DNA from: SIG578 sp045655125
GTDB taxonomy: Bacteria > Bacillota > Clostridia > Oscillospirales > Ruminococcaceae
Assembly (NCBI GenBank): GCA_045655125.1
Contig: JAZOOR010000031.1
Span: forward strand, 1-32,903
Direction of reading: 5' to 3'
DNA length: 32,903 bases
Shown here piece by piece: positions 23,730 through 32,800 of the stretch (its first letter is position 1; every line of letters begins with the position of its first letter). Below the pieces are notes generated by a model that saw nothing but the letters and a program-made list of their open reading frames with translations, was not told the DNA's origin and did not search any database. Made by a program: the position numbers and the translations under genes.

Positions 23730-24866
23730 TTGATTTATTTTGATAACGCTGCAACTACTTTTCCAAAGCCTGTAGAGGTTGCGGAATCTATGTATAGATG
23801 TATCACGGAATTTGGCGGAAATCCAGGGCGAAGCGGACATAAAATGTCTTTAAAAGCTGCTAAAATTGTATACAATATGCGGGAAAATGTAGCAGAATTT
23901 TTCGGATTAGAGGATGCTGAACGTGTTATATTAACAAAAAATTGCACAGAATCGCTTAATTTAGCCATATTTGGAGTATTAAATAACGGCGGAAATGCGA
24001 TAATATCACATTTTGAGCACAATTCGGTCATGCGTCCACTTGAATATTTAAAAAAAATAAATAAAATTGATTATAAAGTTGCTAAAGTATCTTTTGAAAA
24101 TCCAGGATTGACTGTCAGTGCTTTTGAAAAATTAATTGATTCTGAAACAAAAATGATAATCTGTACTCATGCATCTAATGTTACTGGAAAAATTGCTCCA
24201 ATTAAAGAGTTGTCAGAGCTATGCAGACGCCGAGGTTTGATTTTCTGTGTTGATGCATCACAGACGGCAGGAATAATAAAAATAAATATGGAAAAAGATG
24301 GCATAGATATAATGTGCTGCCCGGGACATAAAGCTTTGTTTGGACCGGTTGGAACGGGGCTACTATTGGCTGGAAAAAAAGCAAGACTCTCCCCTTTTAT
24401 TTATGGCGGTACAGGAAGCACTTCGGTTAGCTTGGATATGCCTGATTTTTATCCTGATATGCTTGAAAGTGGGACGGTTAATGTTGTTGGTGCAGCAGGT
24501 ATATCTGCGGGAATATCTTTTATAAAAAAAGTTGGAATTGAAGAGATATATAATCATGAGATGTTTTTATCAAAGTTATTTTATAATAAAATCTCAAAAA
24601 TACCACGAATTCTATTGTATGGTAGCGCTCCTGCTGACAATTGTATGGTAGGAACCATTTCTTTTAATGTAAAGGGCAAAACCTCTACAGCAATTTCTGA
24701 GGAGCTTGACAAATATAATATTGCAGTCAGAGGCGGATTGCATTGTTCGCCGATGGCGCACTTATTTTTGGGCACAAGAGATATAGGAACAGTAAGAGCG
24801 AGTTTTTCCTATTTTAACACTATAAAAGAGGTAAATTATGCTTGCATGGTTATTGAAAGGCTTTAA
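23730..24866 (+). CDS. Cysteine desulfurase-like class V aminotransferase
   Basis: This PLP enzyme should release sulfur (or selenium) from cysteine (selenocysteine) as an enzyme-bound persulfide. The 378-residue product has the family start IYFDNAATTFPKP, the SQTAG segment, the PLP lysine K201 in GHKALFGPVGTG and a catalytic-type cysteine C339 in RGGLHCSPMAHLFLGT. It resembles the SufS/CsdA-like clade annotated as cysteine desulfurase family proteins rather than IscS/NifS with IscU partners. The start is TTG 23730, following GAGGAGTGA; the frame is open back to 23700 inside DUF3343. No iscU or suf genes are nearby. The gene is more AT-rich than its flanks. Confidence 0.87.
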   Translation: MIYFDNAATTFPKPVEVAESMYRCITEFGGNPGRSGHKMSLKAAKIVYNMRENVAEFFGLEDAERVILTKNCTESLNLAIFGVLNNGGNAIISHFEHNSVMRPLEYLKKINKIDYKVAKVSFENPGLTVSAFEKLIDSETKMIICTHASNVTGKIAPIKELSELCRRRGLIFCVDASQTAGIIKINMEKDGIDIMCCPGHKALFGPVGTGLLLAGKKARLSPFIYGGTGSTSVSLDMPDFYPDMLESGTVNVVGAAGISAGISFIKKVGIEEIYNHEMFLSKLFYNKISKIPRILLYGSAPADNCMVGTISFNVKGKTSTAISEELDKYNIAVRGGLHCSPMAHLFLGTRDIGTVRASFSYFNTIKEVNYACMVIERL

Positions 24867-24901
24867 CATATAAAATATATTGTATTTTCAATAAAAATTG
24901 A

Positions 24902-24929
24902 TTGAAATTTTCAAAAAATATGTTAAAAT
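24902..24929 (+). promoter_or_regulatory. Predicted sigma-A promoter for cdaA-cdaR
   Basis: TTGAAA (24902-24907) and TAAAAT (24924-24929) are 16 bases apart, with TG one base before the -10 (24921-24922), an extended -10. It lies about 40 bases before the cdaA ATG, in a very AT-rich gap. A 7-bp inverted repeat, TTTCAAT/ATTGAAA, overlaps the -35. Confidence 0.6.
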
Positions 24930-24967
24930 AAAAATATATCTAACATTTTTAGAAGAGGAAAATTAAT

Positions 24968-25867
24968 ATGCAGGATTTTTTTGTAAATATCGGGGACTTT
25001 TTTGTCAGACTTTTTACCGATTTATTTAACTTTGATAGGTGGTATCTTGACATTATAGATATCGCCCTTGTTGCAGTTATCCTCTATTATATAATTAAAT
25101 TTGTTCGTGAAACCCGCGCCGCACAGCTTGTTAAAGCCATTATGCTTTTCTTTGTTGTTTTTTTAGTTTCTTCCCTGCTTGAACTTACGACTATTTCATT
25201 CCTTTTGCAATATGTATTCCAGTATGGACTTGTAGCGATTGCAATTATCTTTCAGCCGGAAATCAGACGCGGACTTGAAAAAATCGGAAGAAGTAATTTC
25301 CATTTGCTTAATGTTATTTCAAAGCAAAGTCAGGACGATAATAATTCTAAGTGGAAATATGCCATTGATCCTATTTGCGAAGCGTGCTACCGTCTATCCG
25401 GTGAAAAAACAGGTGCATTAATCGTTATTGAAAAAACTATTCGTTTAGGCGAATCGGTTGAGCGAGCAGTTGTTATAGATTCTGTCCCCTCTGTTTCGCT
25501 TATCACAAATATTTTCTTTACCAACTCCCCTCTTCATGATGGCGGACTTATAGTTCGCGATGGAAGACTATATGCTGCAAGCTGTTTTTTTCAGCCTTCA
25601 GATAAGGTCGAGAACATTAGTCTTGGTTCCAGACACAGAGCGGCTTTGGGAGTCAGTGAGGTGTCGGATGCAATAGTAATTATTGTTTCAGAAGAAACGG
25701 GTATAATTTCAGTTGCGACCGAGGGAAAATTAATTCGTGATTTTACAAAGGAATCCCTCAGAGATTATCTTACTCAGAATTTACTTAAGGATGAGATTGA
25801 CGAAAACGGTAAACCTATTCAGAAGAAACAAAGTAAAATCAAATCAGTTTTAGGAAGGCGGAAATAA
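24968..25867 (+). CDS. cdaA: Diadenylate cyclase CdaA (c-di-AMP synthase)
   Basis: CdaA makes cyclic di-AMP from two ATP; the messenger controls potassium and osmolyte balance and cell wall state. The 299-residue protein has three predicted membrane helices (about residues 30-45, 56-72 and 78-96), then a DAC domain (about 110-260). Its nucleotide motifs are HDGG at 190-193, where DGA is usual, and GSRHRAALG with RHR at 222-224. The Ala-to-Gly change is conservative. An AGAGGAA site precedes the ATG. cdaR follows two bases after the stop, the standard cdaA-cdaR pair. Confidence 0.96.
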   Translation: MQDFFVNIGDFFVRLFTDLFNFDRWYLDIIDIALVAVILYYIIKFVRETRAAQLVKAIMLFFVVFLVSSLLELTTISFLLQYVFQYGLVAIAIIFQPEIRRGLEKIGRSNFHLLNVISKQSQDDNNSKWKYAIDPICEACYRLSGEKTGALIVIEKTIRLGESVERAVVIDSVPSVSLITNIFFTNSPLHDGGLIVRDGRLYAASCFFQPSDKVENISLGSRHRAALGVSEVSDAIVIIVSEETGIISVATEGKLIRDFTKESLRDYLTQNLLKDEIDENGKPIQKKQSKIKSVLGRRK

Positions 25868-25869
25868 AA

Positions 25870-27129
25870 ATGAAAATAATAAAAAATTCCCGCCTACTTG
25901 ATAATAAAACATTTTGTAAAATTATTTCTGTTATAGGCGCTATTGCTATTTGGGCAACGATTACCCTTACTGTTAAAACAGACAGTGAGCGTCTTTTAAG
26001 AAATGTTCCCATTGATTTTTCAGTGGCAGGAACAGCGGTTGAGGCATTGGGACTTAATTCTTTTGAACGAAGCGATGAAGAAATAAATATAACCCTTTCC
26101 GGAAACAGAGGCTCACTAAATGCTGTTTCAAAAGAGGATTTCATTGTTTCTCTTTCTCTTGGCCGCGTTACAAAAGCGGGAAAATATACAGTTCGTGTTG
26201 ATGTCAGCTTAAAAGAACCTGTTGGTAATGTTGAAATTGTTGACTATTCACCTAAATCCATTCAGGTCAGCTTTGACCGCAGTGCATCAAAAACACTAAC
26301 AGTTAGTGCGGATATTTCCGATTTGTCCGCAAAAGACGGCTTTATGTTGGACAAGGGTTATCCTTCAAACCAAGAGGTTACCATTATTGGTCCGGAAAGC
26401 ATTGTGAAAACGGTTACAAGCTGTGTTGCAGATGTTGACTCTAAGAAAAAAGTTTTAGAAGAAACACTGAATATTTCCGAGGTTTCACTTGTGCTTTACG
26501 ATGAGAATGGAAATGTTGTATCAAATCCATATGTAGTTTTGGATAAAGAAACTGTTGATGTGTCAATACCGGTTCTTAAAATAAAGGATCTTCCGGTTGT
26601 TGCTCATTTTATAAATATGCCTTCGACCTTTGTTGCAAAGGATTTTAAGTATTCCTTATCTAATACCGAAATCAGAGTTGCCGGACCTGAGGAAACTATT
26701 GATACTATGTCGCAGCTTGATGTTCGTTATGCTGATTTAAAAACTGTTAAACCGGGCGATATTGTTTCTCTTAATGTGGAATTACCCTCTGGTTTTGTAA
26801 ATGTAGATAATACTAATACGATCGATGTTTCTATCCCCTATCAGAATATGTCTGAAAAAAGCTTTAATGTAAACCAATTTAATGTTATTGGCGTTCCTGA
26901 TGATAAAAAAGTTACGGTTATTACAAGACGTCTTAATAATATTTTGCTTATAGGAGACGAAGAACTTTTAAAGAGTATTTCATCAAATGATATTGTTGTT
27001 GAAATTAATCTGTCTGACACCACTCTCTCCAGTGGAACAACGACTGTTCCTGCAACAATTACTGTTCCGGGAAAATCCGGAGTTTTCTGGGCATATGGTG
27101 ATTACGAGGTTGTAATTAAAAGTAATTGA
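25870..27129 (+). CDS. cdaR: CdaA regulatory protein CdaR (YbbR domains)
   Basis: CdaR is a single-pass membrane protein that binds CdaA and modulates its activity from outside the membrane. The 419-residue product has a short cytoplasmic start, one membrane helix (about residues 15-38, IISVIGAIAIWATITLTV), and an extracytoplasmic region built from YbbR repeats. Repeat-like segments are visible as KPVGN-type and VTIIGPES / IRVAGPEE turns near residues 175 and 275. In Bacillus, glmM is the third gene of this operon; here it is absent and a hairpin follows instead. Confidence 0.93.
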   Translation: MKIIKNSRLLDNKTFCKIISVIGAIAIWATITLTVKTDSERLLRNVPIDFSVAGTAVEALGLNSFERSDEEINITLSGNRGSLNAVSKEDFIVSLSLGRVTKAGKYTVRVDVSLKEPVGNVEIVDYSPKSIQVSFDRSASKTLTVSADISDLSAKDGFMLDKGYPSNQEVTIIGPESIVKTVTSCVADVDSKKKVLEETLNISEVSLVLYDENGNVVSNPYVVLDKETVDVSIPVLKIKDLPVVAHFINMPSTFVAKDFKYSLSNTEIRVAGPEETIDTMSQLDVRYADLKTVKPGDIVSLNVELPSGFVNVDNTNTIDVSIPYQNMSEKSFNVNQFNVIGVPDDKKVTVITRRLNNILLIGDEELLKSISSNDIVVEINLSDTTLSSGTTTVPATITVPGKSGVFWAYGDYEVVIKSN

Positions 27130-27169
27130 TTAAAATTAGCCGCTCTCTCGCACAGAGAGCGGTTAATCA
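27127..27169 (+). terminator. Long hairpin after cdaR, possible terminator or attenuator
   Basis: CCGCTCTCT (27140-27148) pairs with AGAGAGCGG (27154-27162) around a 5-base loop. An outer 7-bp stem, TGATTAA (27127-27133) with TTAATCA (27163-27169), extends it across a 6-base bulge. There is no clean T-run, so termination may be partial; the outer stem overlaps the cdaR stop codon. Confidence 0.5.
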
Positions 27170-27187
27170 TTTGAAAGGTAAATTTTT

Positions 27188-28783
27188 ATGATTGTTGTAT
27201 CGGGTGTTGTAACTAATCTTAATGATGGTATATATGATAATATTGATAAAGCGGTTAAAATGCTTGATATCGATACTAAATATATTACAGAAAGATTTGT
27301 TATAAAAACTTCTATTGATGCGCGCCACAGAAAACAGCCGCAGTTTGTTTCGTCTATTGGATTTGTTACAACTATTGATGAGGAAAAAGTTGTAGAGAAA
27401 TGTAATAATAAAAATATAACATTCCGCAAAACAAATGAGTCGCTTCCAAGCTTTAAGTATGGTGATAAAATTCTAAAAAGCCGTCCGATTGTTGTGGGGT
27501 TTGGACCTGCGGGAATGTTTGCAGGCTTAATTTTAGCTCAAAAAGGATATTCCCCTCTTATTATTGAACGCGGTGAGGACGTTGATAAGCGCGTTGAAAG
27601 TGTCGAGTTTTTTTGGAAAACAGGAGTATTAAACGCAAAAAGTAATGTTCAATTTGGCGAGGGCGGCGCAGGTACATTTTCTGATGGGAAGCTTACTACA
27701 CGAATTAACGACCCGCTCTGTGACTATGTACTTAAAGAATTTGTGAGATTTGGGGCGCCTGATGAAATTATTAAAAAGGCAAAACCTCATATTGGTACTG
27801 ACAATCTCAGAAACATTGTAAAGGAAATCAAAAAAGAAATAATAAGGTTAGGCGGAGAGGTTTTAACTAACACTCAGCTAACAGATGTTTGTATAAAAAA
27901 CGGAAAGCTTGAAAGTGTTTCGGTAAACGGAAATTCTGTCCCCTGCTCCAGCCTTTTTCTTGCTATTGGTCATAGTGCCAGGGATACATTTGAAATGCTT
28001 ATGCAGAAATCCTTGCTTTTTGAGGCAAAGTCTTTTTCAATGGGTGTCAGAATAGAGCATTTGCAAAGTGACATAAATGAAGGATTATATGGAAAATACG
28101 CAGGACATCCAATGTTATCGCAGGGAGAATATCAGTTATCACTTAGAAAAAACGACCGAGCAGTTTATACATTCTGTATGTGTCCCGGTGGAGTTATTGT
28201 GCCATCATCATCTGAATATGATACCGTAGTAACAAATGGAATGAGCGAGTATGCAAGAGATAGAAAAAACGCAAACAGTGCGCTTGTTGTTTCAGTTTCA
28301 CCTAAGGACTTCGGAGATAATCCGCGTGATGCTATAGAATTTCAGAGAAAATATGAACGTGCTGCCTTTAAGGTCGGTGGCGGAAATTATACTGCTCCCG
28401 CTCAAACTGTAGGATGTTTCTTACAGCAAAAAGTAGGATTAGAAATGAAGAGAATTGAGCCTAGTTACTCACTTGGAGTTAAACCGTGCGATTTTAACGC
28501 GATATTCCCCTCCTATGTATCTGGTATGTTAAGAGATGGCCTAGTGTCTTTTGGCGGTAAACTTCGAAAATTTGATGCAAACGACGCGGTTTTAACGGGA
28601 ATAGAAACACGAACATCATCTCCCGTAAGAATATTGCGAGACGATAATCACGAAGCTGTATCAGCAAAAGGAATATATCCTTGCGGTGAAGGTGCAGGAT
28701 ATGCGGGAGGAATAATGAGTGCCGCCGTTGATGGAATAAAAACAGCTATCAAATTTATGCAAAAATTCAAACCAATAAATTAA
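27188..28783 (+). CDS. FAD-dependent dehydrogenase, COG2509 type
   Basis: This 531-residue protein has a small N-terminal domain (about residues 1-95, HRKQPQFVSSIGF) and a large FAD-binding oxidoreductase domain. The dinucleotide motif is VVGFGPAGMFAGLILAQKG, followed by LIIERGEDVDKR, NVQFGEGGAGTFSDGKL and a C-terminal GEGAGYAGGIMSAAVDGIK, which completes the flavin site. This matches the uncharacterised COG2509 family of predicted NAD(FAD)-dependent dehydrogenases. In Clostridia such genes are often found beside cdaR and glmM, which suggests a link with cell envelope metabolism, but no substrate is known. An AAAGGTA site precedes the ATG. Confidence 0.88.
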   Translation: MIVVSGVVTNLNDGIYDNIDKAVKMLDIDTKYITERFVIKTSIDARHRKQPQFVSSIGFVTTIDEEKVVEKCNNKNITFRKTNESLPSFKYGDKILKSRPIVVGFGPAGMFAGLILAQKGYSPLIIERGEDVDKRVESVEFFWKTGVLNAKSNVQFGEGGAGTFSDGKLTTRINDPLCDYVLKEFVRFGAPDEIIKKAKPHIGTDNLRNIVKEIKKEIIRLGGEVLTNTQLTDVCIKNGKLESVSVNGNSVPCSSLFLAIGHSARDTFEMLMQKSLLFEAKSFSMGVRIEHLQSDINEGLYGKYAGHPMLSQGEYQLSLRKNDRAVYTFCMCPGGVIVPSSSEYDTVVTNGMSEYARDRKNANSALVVSVSPKDFGDNPRDAIEFQRKYERAAFKVGGGNYTAPAQTVGCFLQQKVGLEMKRIEPSYSLGVKPCDFNAIFPSYVSGMLRDGLVSFGGKLRKFDANDAVLTGIETRTSSPVRILRDDNHEAVSAKGIYPCGEGAGYAGGIMSAAVDGIKTAIKFMQKFKPIN

Positions 28784-28812
28784 AGAAACCTGCTCAATAG
28801 AGCAGGTTTCTT
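28783..28812. terminator. Bidirectional intrinsic terminator between convergent genes
   Basis: AAGAAACCTGCTC (28783-28795) pairs perfectly with GAGCAGGTTTCTT (28800-28812), 13 bp, with an AATA loop. T-rich sequence follows on the + side (TTGTTTT), and A-rich sequence before it gives a U-run on the - side. It sits between the converging dehydrogenase and pfkA genes. Confidence 0.9.
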
Positions 28813-28815
28813 GTT

Positions 28816-29775
28816 TTAACCAACCTTATTAGCAATATCAAACAGAAGCTTATCGATATTTTTATTCATGTTAAGAGCTTCGTGAATGTCATAATCCTTA
28901 ATTTGATTGCTCTTTAATGCGAGAACTCTGTTTCCAATTCCGTTTTTAAGAAGATTTACAGCGTAATCTCCCATTCTTGTTGCAACAATGCGGTCCTTAG
29001 CTGAAGGAGAACCGCCGCGCTGAACGTGAGCAAGAATAGCTGCTCTTGATTCAATGCCGGTGACCTTTTCAATCTTTTTTGCGATCTCCTGAGAACCACC
29101 AACGCCTTCTGCAACTATAATAATGTAATGATGCTTTCCAAATTGGACAGCATCTTTTATTTTTTCAAGAATGTCTTTTTCAAAATCAAAAGGAATTTCG
29201 GGAACGATAATTGCAGTTGCGCCACAAGCAATACCTGCATTCAGCGCAAGGTCTCCGCAATGTCTGCCCATAACCTCAACAACACTGCAACGATTATGGG
29301 AATTACAAGTATCGCGAAGTTTATCAACCATTTCAACAACGGTATTCATAGCTGTATCATAACCAATAGTGTATTCTGTACAAGCAATATCATTATCAAT
29401 GGTTCCAGGAATACCAACACAAGGAATTCCTGCAGCGGAAAGATCTGCAGCTCCTCTGAAGGAACCATCACCTCCGATTACAACAAGACCCTCAATACCA
29501 AGTTTTTTACAAGTTTCTACACCCTTTGCAACACCTTCGGGCGTTTTAAATTCTTGACATCTTGCAGTGTATATAACGGTACCGCCGCGATTTATTATTT
29601 TAGAAACACTGCCTCTGTTGAGCTCTCTGACATCGCCCTTAATAAGACCATTGTAACCGTCATATATTCCGTAAACTTTTAAATCGTTTGCAATACCGGA
29701 ACGGACAACAGCTCTGACAGCCGCATTCATACCCGGCGCGTCGCCGCCACTTGTTAAAACACCAATTGTTTTCAT
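28816..29775 (-). CDS. pfkA: ATP-dependent 6-phosphofructokinase
   Basis: PfkA phosphorylates fructose 6-phosphate with ATP, the committed step of glycolysis. The 319-residue length is that of the classic bacterial tetramer subunit. Motifs are TSGGDAPGMNAAVR at the N-terminus, GGDGS at 101-105, PGTIDND with catalytic D127, MGRHCGDLA, and AHVQRGGSPSAKDR. Glycine at 104 (rather than aspartate) supports ATP over pyrophosphate as donor. The ATG follows a GGGGGAA site. It has its own promoter and lies 104 bases downstream of dnaE; no pyk gene follows, since the strand converges with the dehydrogenase gene. Confidence 0.97.
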   Translation of the reverse strand: MKTIGVLTSGGDAPGMNAAVRAVVRSGIANDLKVYGIYDGYNGLIKGDVRELNRGSVSKIINRGGTVIYTARCQEFKTPEGVAKGVETCKKLGIEGLVVIGGDGSFRGAADLSAAGIPCVGIPGTIDNDIACTEYTIGYDTAMNTVVEMVDKLRDTCNSHNRCSVVEVMGRHCGDLALNAGIACGATAIIVPEIPFDFEKDILEKIKDAVQFGKHHYIIIVAEGVGGSQEIAKKIEKVTGIESRAAILAHVQRGGSPSAKDRIVATRMGDYAVNLLKNGIGNRVLALKSNQIKDYDIHEALNMNKNIDKLLFDIANKVG

Positions 29776-29811
29776 TGAGAATTCCCCCGAGAAATTTAGT
29801 ATACAAGTAAA

Positions 29812-29840
29812 AGTGTAGTATCCTTTTTAAGCTTTGTCAA
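29812..29840 (-). promoter_or_regulatory. Sigma-A promoter for pfkA
   Basis: On the - strand TTGACA (29840-29835) and TACACT (29817-29812) are exactly 17 bases apart. The expected start lies about 30 bases before the pfkA ATG. No clear terminator for dnaE is visible between the dnaE stop and this promoter, so some readthrough is possible. Confidence 0.8.
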
Positions 29841-29879
29841 TGTTTCGCGTTGGCATTTTTATGGACAAATCGCTCATTG

Positions 29880-32800
29880 TTAGCGCAGTACTACACAATC
29901 ATCTCCAAGCAAGTTTTTTAAATTTGAAATTATTTTGGGATCTGCCACTGTTGAATATTTCTCGGGAAATTTTATGAGTTCATTTGTATCTGATATGCGG
30001 GCGATAACTTGACAGTTACCATTCACTTCGCGAGAAAGTAAATTAAGAATACTGTTATACTCATATGAGTCTTTTGACGGGATTTTTAAGAATAGTTTTC
30101 TGTCAGGCTGTTGAGAAATTGAATAGTCTGAAGGAGAAGAAACCTTATCGCAAATAATTTTAACACTTCCCTCATCTTTCATATCAATCGTTCCATGAAT
30201 AACAACAATGCTTTTCTTATCATCTGTCTTGTATTCATATAACATAGACTCATATCTCATAAGAATGTTGGGAAATACAAGTATCTCCACGGAGCCCTCA
30301 AGATCTTCGAGAAGTATATTGGCCATAGATTTGTTTGATTTGGTGTTTTTTACTTTAATTTGAGTGATAACACCCAATATGGAAATTTTTTCCCCATCTG
30401 AAAAGTTTTCGGCGCCTTCTGACAACCTTCCTGTAGTAATAAACTTATTTTGTACAATTATTGGTGAATAAGGTAAAACAGGGTGACCTGAAAGGAACAT
30501 TCCGATAGTTTCTTTTTCAAACCTTAAAACAACATCATTTGAAAACTCGGGAATTTCAGGCAAACTGAAATTATCCTTATATATTTCTTCCCTACTTTCG
30601 ATGGCAAAAAGATTAGTTTGTCCATATTGTGTCCGACGATTTTCTGCTTCGATTTTATCGAAAATACCCAGATACCCTTCCATCATCTGACGGCGGTTAT
30701 ATCCCATTGAATCAAGCGCCCCGCTTTTAATAAGACTTTCAATAGATTTTTTATTAAAATCCTTGCCATACATTTTTTTGCAGAAATCATAGAAAGAAGT
30801 GAAATCCCCATCCCTGTTTCTGATATTTATTATGGATGAAATTACACCTTTTCCAAGATTTTTTATTGCAAGAAGACCAAATCTTATGTTTTCGCCGTCA
30901 ACTGTGAATCCCATATCGCTATGAGATATATCAGGCGGCAGTACCTTTATTCCGATTTCGCTACAAGCAGAAACATAAGAAATAAGCTTATCTGTATTGT
31001 CGAGAACACTTGTCATAAGCGCTGCCATAAATTCAACTGGATAATGACATTTAAGATATGCTGTTTTATATGATACAAAAGCGTATGCCGCAGCGTGAGA
31101 TTTGTTAAATGCATAGGATGCAAAGCTAAGCATCTGGTCAAAAATCTCATTTGCAGTCTTTTCGTCTACACCACGTTTTATTGCGCCGTCACATTCCTCA
31201 GAGCCATAAATAAAATTATGGCGTTCCTTTTCCATAACATCAAATTTTTTCTTCGACATAGCGCGTCGAACAAGATCCGCTCTTCCGAGAGAAAATCCTG
31301 CGAGAGAACGAAAAATCTGCATAACCTGTTCCTGATATACTATGCATCCGTAGGTAACCTCAAGAATGGGTTTTAAAAGCGGATGCTTATACGTTATTGC
31401 CTCGGGATTATGCCGATTGCGGTTGTACTCAGGGATAGAATCCATCGGGCCGGGACGATAAAGAGAAATAACAGCGATTAAATCCTCTATGCACTGAGGC
31501 TTTAATTCCATAAGCTCTTCGCGCATACCTGCCGATTCAAACTGAAAAACACCTTTGGTACTGCCTTTTGATAGCATTTCAAACGTGGCTATATCATTGA
31601 TATCAATTTCGTTTTCGTCAAAATCGGGATGCTTCTTTTTAATAAGCTTTACAGCATCATCAATAACTGTAAGTGTTCTCAGACCCAAAAAGTCCATTTT
31701 TAAAAGACCTAACTCTTCAAGAGTAGTCATAGGAAACTGGGTAACTACAGAGTCGTCATTTTTTTGAAGAGGGACATAGTTTGAAACTGGCTTGTCGGTT
31801 ATAACAACACCCGCAGCGTGCATAGAACTATGACGCGGCATTCCCTCTAATTTTCGCGCCATATCTATAAGCTCTTTTATTTGCTGACTCTCATTGTACT
31901 TTTCTTTTAATTTTTCTGAGGTATTAAGAGCTTTGTCAATGGTAATTTTAAGGTCATTAGGAATGAGTTTGGCAATTTCATCAACAGACTGATAGCTCAT
32001 TCCAAGCGCTCTTCCAACATCGCGGATAGCCTGTTTTGCTGCCATTGTTCCAAATGTAACTATCTGAGCAACGTGGTCTGATCCGTATTTCTCAATAACA
32101 TATTCTATTACCTCTTGTCGTCTTTCATAGCAAAAATCGACGTCAAAATCAGGCATACTGATACGCTCGGGGTTTAAAAAACGCCCAAACAGAAGCTGAT
32201 AACGAATAGGGTCAATGCCTGTTATTCCTATGCAGTATGCGGCAAGACTTCCGGCACCTGAGCCTCTTCCGGGGCCTACAGGTATATTTTTTTCCTTTGC
32301 GAAACGGATAAAATCATAGACAATAAGGTAATATGTAATATACCCCATCTTTTCTATAACTGAAAGCTCATAATTCAGCCTATCAACAATAGACTTATCA
32401 ACATTCTTGCCGAAATTACGATATAATCCCTCAAAGCACAGACGATAGAAATATTCTCTGTTGCTCTCGCCTGTCGGTGCTGTGTAATTAGGAAGCTTGG
32501 TGTTTCCGAATTCAAAGGTAACATTGCAACGCTCAGCAATTTTTACTGTGTTTTTTATAGCATTGGGATAAGCGGAAAAAAGATGTTCCATTTCACTTTG
32601 GGATTTTATATAAAACTCCTCAGTGGAGAATTCAAGCCCCCCCTCTTCATCAACTGTTTTATTGGTCTGAATACAAATTAAAACGTGCTGCATTCTTGAG
32701 TCTTCTTTTTCAATATAATGAGCATCGTTTGTGGCTACAAGACCTACACCGGTTTGCTGTGAAAGCTTAAATAGGTCGCCTAATATTTTTTTCTGTTCAG

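Noticed and set aside
29128..29682. 184-codon + strand frame inside pfkA
   Set aside because: It is antisense to a fully conserved PfkA; the product is an Asn/Ser/Thr-rich translation with no domain.
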